The position numbers and the translations under genes are program-made. Below are positions 58,886-64,000 of a DNA stretch of 64,000 nucleotides, piece after piece (the first letter of the stretch is position 1; each line of letters begins with the position of its first letter). Source of the stretch: Balaenoptera acutorostrata (lineage: Eukaryota > Chordata > Mammalia > Artiodactyla > Balaenopteridae); NCBI RefSeq assembly GCF_949987535.1, contig NC_080065.1, positions 43,005,239-43,069,238 on the forward strand. Direction: 5' to 3'. Under the pieces are notes generated by a model that saw nothing but the letters and a program-made list of their open reading frames with translations, made no database searches and had not been told where the DNA came from.

Positions 58886-60524
58886 TGTATTTTTTTATTA
58901 AGTAAGTTTCGAGTATACAACATTGTAGCTCAACATCTCTATGCACTACAGAGAGATCACAACTACGGGTCTAGTCACTATCCATCACCATACAGATGAC
59001 CCTCTTCCCTTCTGGTAACCACTGATCTGATGTCTGTATCTAGGAGTTTGTTTTCCTTTTGGTTTTTGTTTGTTCATTTGTTTTTTAGATTCCAAATTTG
59101 AGTGAAAAAATACAGTATTTGTCTTTCTGTTTCTGACTTATTTCACTCAGTACCCTCAAGGTCCATTAACATTGTCACAAATGGCAGAATTTCATTCTTT
59201 TTTATGGCTGAGTAATATTCCTTTGTGTGTGTGTGGCGGGTGTGTGTGTGTGTGTGTATATATCACATCACATCTTCTTTATCTATTCATCCATCAATGA
59301 ACATTTATGTTGTTTATGTATGTTGGTCATTACTGTTATAAATAATGCTGCATTGAACATAGGGGTGCATATATCTTTTCAAATGTTCTTCAAGTGTTTT
59401 TCAAATAAATACCCAGAAGTGAAATAGCTGGGTCATATTGAAGTTCTATCATTGATATTTTGAAGAACATCTGTATTGTTTTCCATAGTGGCAGCATCAA
59501 TTTACAGACCCACCAAAGTGTACAACAATTCTCTTTTCTCCACATCCTCCCCAGCGTTTGTTATTCCTCGTCTTCTTGATAACAGCCATTCAAACAGGTG
59601 AAAGGTGATGCTCACTGTGGTTTTGATTTGCATTTCCCTGGTAATTAGTGATGTTGAACATCTTTTCATATGCCTGTTGGTCATCTGTATGTCTTCTATG
59701 GAAAAATGTCTATTCAGAAACTCTGGCTATTTTTTAATCAAGCTGCTTGTTTTTTGTTGTTGAATTTTATGAGTTTTTAAATATATTTCAGATATTAATC
59801 CCGTATTGGATATATAATTTTCAAATATTTTCTCCCATTCAGGAGGTTGTCTTTGTTTTGATGATGGTTTTCTTCACTATGCAGAAGTTTTTTATTTTGC
59901 TTTAGTCACATTTGTTTGTTTTTGCAATTGCTTCCCTTGCCTTTGGAGTCAGATTCACAAAAATATTGCTAAGATTGATGTCAAAGAGCATACTGTCTAC
60001 ATTTTTTTCTCAGATTTCAGGTCTTAAATTCAATCTTTAATCTACCTCAAGTTAATTTTTGTGTAGGAGGTAAGATAGTGGTCTAGTTTCCTTCTTTTGT
60101 GTGTGGCTGTCCAGTCCTCTCAGCACCATGCATTGAAGAGACTGTCCTTTCTCCAGTGTATGTTCTTTGCTCCTTTGTCATAGATTAATTGTCCACATAT
60201 GTGTGGTATATCTCTGGGCTCTCAATTATCTTCCACTGATCTGTGTCTGTTTTTGTGCTAGTACCATAATGTGCTTTGACTACTATAGCTTTGTAGTATA
60301 GTTTGAAATCAGAAAGTGTGTTACCTCCAGCTTTGTTCTTTTTTCTCAAGATTGTTTTGGCTATCTGGGGTCTTTTGTGGATCTACACAAATTTTAGAAT
60401 TCTTTGTTCTAGTTGTGTGAAATATGCCATTGGCATTTTGATAAGGATTGGATGGAATTTGTAGATTGATTTGGATAGTATGAACAATTTAACAATATTA
60501 ATTCTGTCAATCCATGAGCATGGA
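58886..60524 (-). mobile_element. Old 5'-truncated L1
   Basis: The minus-strand order runs from 3'UTR (about 58886-59100, including 'ccatcaccatacagatgacc') through the ORF2 C-terminus ('ttttatggctgagtaatatt' at 59200, 'gtaattagtgatgttgaaca', 'gtggctgtccagtcctctca') to an abrupt 5' end near 60524 ('caatccatgagcatgga'). It has many frameshifts. A (TG)n run at 59225-59258 arose inside it. Confidence 0.88.
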
Positions 60525-60589
60525 AATTGAAACATAATATAAGAGAAACTGTGGGGAGGGGACTAGCTACGTTAGATAGGATTCACAGA

Positions 60590-60810
60590 AAAGGATGGTA
60601 TTTTAGTTGAGCCCTGGAATTCAAGGCGGTGGATATAAAGATTCTTAAAACATAAAAGAAGAAACATAAAATGGCCAGTGTGACTAGATCATAGCGTGAG
60701 GGCCCAGAATTACATGAGAAAAATCAAGGAAGGCATGCTTTAGCTTATTAGGGCCTTGTAGATTATCTTAAGGTGTTTAGAGTGTACTCAGAGTAAAATA
60801 TAAAGCTGTA
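60590..60810 (-). repeat. L2 LINE fragment
   Basis: The reversed L2 order: 'gttgagccctggaattcaag', 'aatcaaggaaggcatgcttt', 'ttagggccttgtagattatc', 'gagtgtactcagagtaaaat'. Confidence 0.6.
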
Positions 60811-61115
60811 ATTTACATCTTAAGTTTTTGCCCAGCTAGCCTTTTTGCCTTCTTTTGTCAGGAAAAAGCCTTAATATTCCTTTTGGGAAAATTTAATTGA
60901 ATGCAGTACAGGTAAACCTAAGTTCCCTAATGTCTCCTGGCAATCATAAAATTGAGCCCAAAATTTGAAAATTGAGCCCAATAATCCAAGGATAAAAACT
61001 GGTTTGATCTAACGCACTCTTTAAAGGACCTTCTGAAGAAACTATTATTTTCTGCTGTTCACAGTCCGGAAGCTGGCACAATTCTTGTCTCTTGAAAACT
61101 TTGATTTTACAGATT

Positions 61116-61124
61116 CCAATCACT

Positions 61125-61158
<34 letters not shown>

Positions 61159-61455
61159 TTAATTTATCTATTTAATTTTGGCTGTGTTGGGTCTTCGTCC
61201 CTGTGCGAGAGCTTCCTCTAGCTGCGGCAAGCGGGGGCCACTCTTCATCGCGGTGCGCGGGCCTCTCATTGTCGCAGCCTCTCTTGTTGCGGAGCACAAG
61301 CTCCAGGCGCGCAGGCTCAGTAGTTGTGGCCCACGGGCCTAGTCACTCCGCGGCATGTGGGATCCCCCCCAGACCAGGGCCCGAACCCGCGTCCCCCGCA
61401 TTAGCAGGCAGACTCTCAACCACTGCGCCACCAGGGAAGCCCTCAATCACTTCTT
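61116..61455 (-). mobile_element. CHR-type SINE with TSD
   Basis: A tRNA-Glu SINE on the minus strand with a long T-run (its A-tail) at about 61127-61156 and its head at 61443. The flanks 'caatcacttctt' at 61117-61128 and 61444-61455 are an exact 12-bp TSD. The body is close to the SINE in the young L1, suggesting a similar, fairly young age. The overlapping 84-codon open frame is not a gene. Confidence 0.95.
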
Positions 61456-64000
61456 AATACTACCATGACCTGCACTCTAGTCCAAGACACCATCATCTCT
61501 TTCCTGGAGATTTGAAGTGGGAAGCTCCCTTCTTCTGATATTTTCCCTTACCCATGTGTAGTCTCAACATGGAGAAAAATTAATAACATCCATCAAAATT
61601 CAAAATGTATATGTCTAGCAACCTCACTGTTATGAATTAAACTAAAGTATATACTCACAGAATTTCACTTATTTATAGGCAGAAGAAAGTTTATTACATC
61701 ATAGCCTTTAATAGCGACACTACAAATAATTGAGAATTAAGCATTCAATTAAGCATGATACATCCATAAAAAAATCATGATGCCGTTATATTTAACATAT
61801 AGTGATAACTCTATATGTGTGAATAAGCAAACAAAGCCCAAAATAACATGTAATTATGGCAAAACACAGAAAAATATGTATCCTAAATTTCCCTTTGTGT
61901 AATTATTATAAAAGGAACATATAGATGGCTACATACATGTAATTATATACATTTTTACATTAGGAATTACATGAAATTGATGTCTGGAGTGTTTGGGGCA
62001 ATGGGAGACTTTTCATATTTCATCTCTTTAAAATACTTGATTATTCTAATCTTAACTATATACTATATTTAATATTTTAAATTTATTCTGAAAAACTTCA
62101 GACATACACAAAGTAGAATAATAAACTGAACTGTTTCAACCCACCACTAAGGTTAAAAATCATCAAAAATTTGTCAGTCTTTCTGTATCTGAATCTCTCT
62201 GGCCACACTTGCCTTTTTTTTTTTTTTCACCTAACAGGTATCATTGGGGCAGAAAGGTAATTGAACATATTTTAATTTTCTTCTTTTTACTTTAATATGT
62301 TTAAAGATATAGTTGAATATATAGAAATAGATTAACACTGACATGAAGGATCAGTTGTAGAGGGGCAATAATGAAAGTAGGGGCTCAGGAGGGAAAATCT
62401 TGCAATGATCTATGTGCAAGATGAGAGGTCATTTTGTTGAGCTATGTTTCTTTCTAATCTTGCTAATAATCCTGATTCCTCCATTCGTTCAACAAATCCC
62501 ATTCTTACCTCACCAAGTAATTAAGAAAAAGAAACCCTAAAGTAACTAAAATATTTTGACTTGTTATGTTTTATATTTCTACAGAAATTGTATTGATTAA
62601 GAAGGTCACAGAACTAGGAAATTCCAAAGGAAAAATAACATGTTTTATCAAGCTCCCTACTTTTACTGTAAAAAAAAACAAAGAAGACATGCTTATGCGA
62701 GGGTAAACTTTCTCACGTCTAAATCAAAAGCTTATTATTTTTCAAAGAAGTAAAAAGCGAAAAACAAAACAGCAGCACAAAGACAGAATTCTCTGTGTTG
62801 TGACTGCCTACTGAATTTGAAATATTGTGGGTTGAACTCTTCAGAGAACTCTCCAGGCTTTTCCTGCCATCAGAGCATATAGGTTAAATTAGATACGAAC
62901 ATATAGATAAAATTAAAGGTACAGATACAGATATAGATATTGTTTAAATTTTCTAGGACTGCCATGAAAGCAACTAAATTCTAAGACCCATGTGGATAGT
63001 GACATATTCATGATTTTGCTAGAGCTCATCCCTGTGCTGACACATAGTAGACCCTTAATAAACACTGGTTGAATAAATGAATAAACAGCTGACCTATTAA
63101 TGAGAGAAACTTATTAAGAATGAAGTTCTTTTTCTGTAATGTCTAGATTACGTGTGGCTTATTTACTAACTTAATCTAGCTATTTAAGATAAATATTCAG
63201 TAGCTGCTCTTTATCTAAACTAAATAATACCTTATAGTCTTATGAAGTTTCAGCCATTCTACTTTTATTGGAGTCTATAAATTGTACTTGTAAATCCTAA
63301 TTTTGTCTTCTCGGTTGCAAAATAGAAATATAATCAAAAACAGACATAAAGGTTACTGTTGATTTTAAAAGTTGATGATTTTAAAAATTTCTGGATTGTG
63401 AAAATGATAATAAAGCAATTCTTTGAAGCAAACGTTACAAATAAACCACAATCCAAAGTAAGCATTTTATTAAAAATATGTCTTGGACAATTGTATATAC
63501 AGGTACAGCTAAACAAAACTCTAGAGCAAACTGAGTTATATTTTCCATAATGAAGCACTCAGTTATAGATGTGTTGTAATTCTAAATCAATAGTCTTATA
63601 GATGAAATATAGAATGACAATATTAAATTAGTAACACAAACATTTAGAATCATGAATCTCCAATTTGGTAGAAAGCCATTCAAATTACTAAAGATACAGT
63701 ATGTTATATATTAAATATACTAAATGTTTGTATGTATGCATATATAACTGACCCTGCATTTCCTGAGCTCTACCAGTCACATGCTCCAGTGGAGAGCACT
63801 TTCTCTCTTACGAATGCTTTCTAGTCAATGGGATCATGACAGCAGATGAACTTGACAAAGCCCATGTGTTGGCCAATGAAAGAAGGATGAAGTAGACCAG
63901 TCTAAGAGGCATAAACAAAATCCCACATCAGAGATGAGCTTACAATTACACTTTAGAAAAGTCAGAAAAACAGGAGCAGTCAGGCTGATTTTGAAAAAAG
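61456..64000. other. AT-rich sequence to window end, no gene
   Basis: No gene is recognised. 63030-63090 resembles an L2/MIR 3' tail ('gctgacacatagtagaccct', 'aataaacactggttgaataa'). About 63740-63960 has a more even composition reminiscent of an old repeat that I cannot identify. Confidence 0.45.

Overview
The window is vertebrate nuclear DNA from a mammal, most likely a cetacean. The main evidence is five tRNA-Glu-derived SINEs with the head 'gcttccctggtggcgcagtgg', which is the CHR family of cetaceans, hippos and ruminants. I see no BovB or Bov-A elements, which argues against a ruminant. The other evidence is artiodactyl/cetacean-type L1 elements on a background of old mammalian repeats (L2, MIR, L3/CR1-like, an MLT1-like LTR, a DNA-transposon MITE). 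The sequence is AT-rich. I found no host protein-coding gene, rRNA, tRNA or CRISPR array, so it reads as a gene desert or deep intron built largely from retrotransposons.

Layout. 1-2036: three L1 3' ends on the + strand. 6694-14258: a full-length, structurally young L1 on the minus strand with an exact 16-bp target-site duplication (TSD), uninterrupted ORF1 and ORF2, an antisense CHR SINE in its 5'UTR, and about 1.27 kb of extra 3' sequence. That extra sequence holds an 82-bp tandem array, a decayed mRNA-derived pseudogene and two successive poly(A) signal/tail sets. 15271-15910: two CHR SINEs in a row, with three copies of an 11-12 bp target motif. 16-42 kb: mostly old decayed repeats separated by AT-rich unique DNA; 30.6-35.8 kb is the longest repeat-poor stretch. 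42732-49142: a second full-length L1 on the minus strand, older, with both ORFs broken and a different distal 5'UTR made of about 178-bp repeats. 49-64 kb: L2, MIR, a CHR-1-like SINE, old L1 ends, a MITE next to an old L1, and one more CHR SINE.

How the parts relate. The minus-strand L1 at 6.7-14.2 kb encodes the full copy-and-paste machinery: the ORF1 RNA chaperone, and ORF2 endonuclease, reverse transcriptase and Cys-rich tail. The CHR SINEs are the kind of non-autonomous passengers that use such machinery, shown by their A-rich tails and 12-16 bp TSDs. The most distinctive object is the composite 3' end of that L1. Its TSD encloses the tandem array and pseudogene, so they arrived in the same insertion, as expected for a 3' transduction or a subfamily-specific acquired tail.

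Limits. Family names come from consensus patterns I recognise, without alignment. Boundaries of old repeats are good to roughly +/-30 bp. Boundaries defined by TSDs are exact as read.
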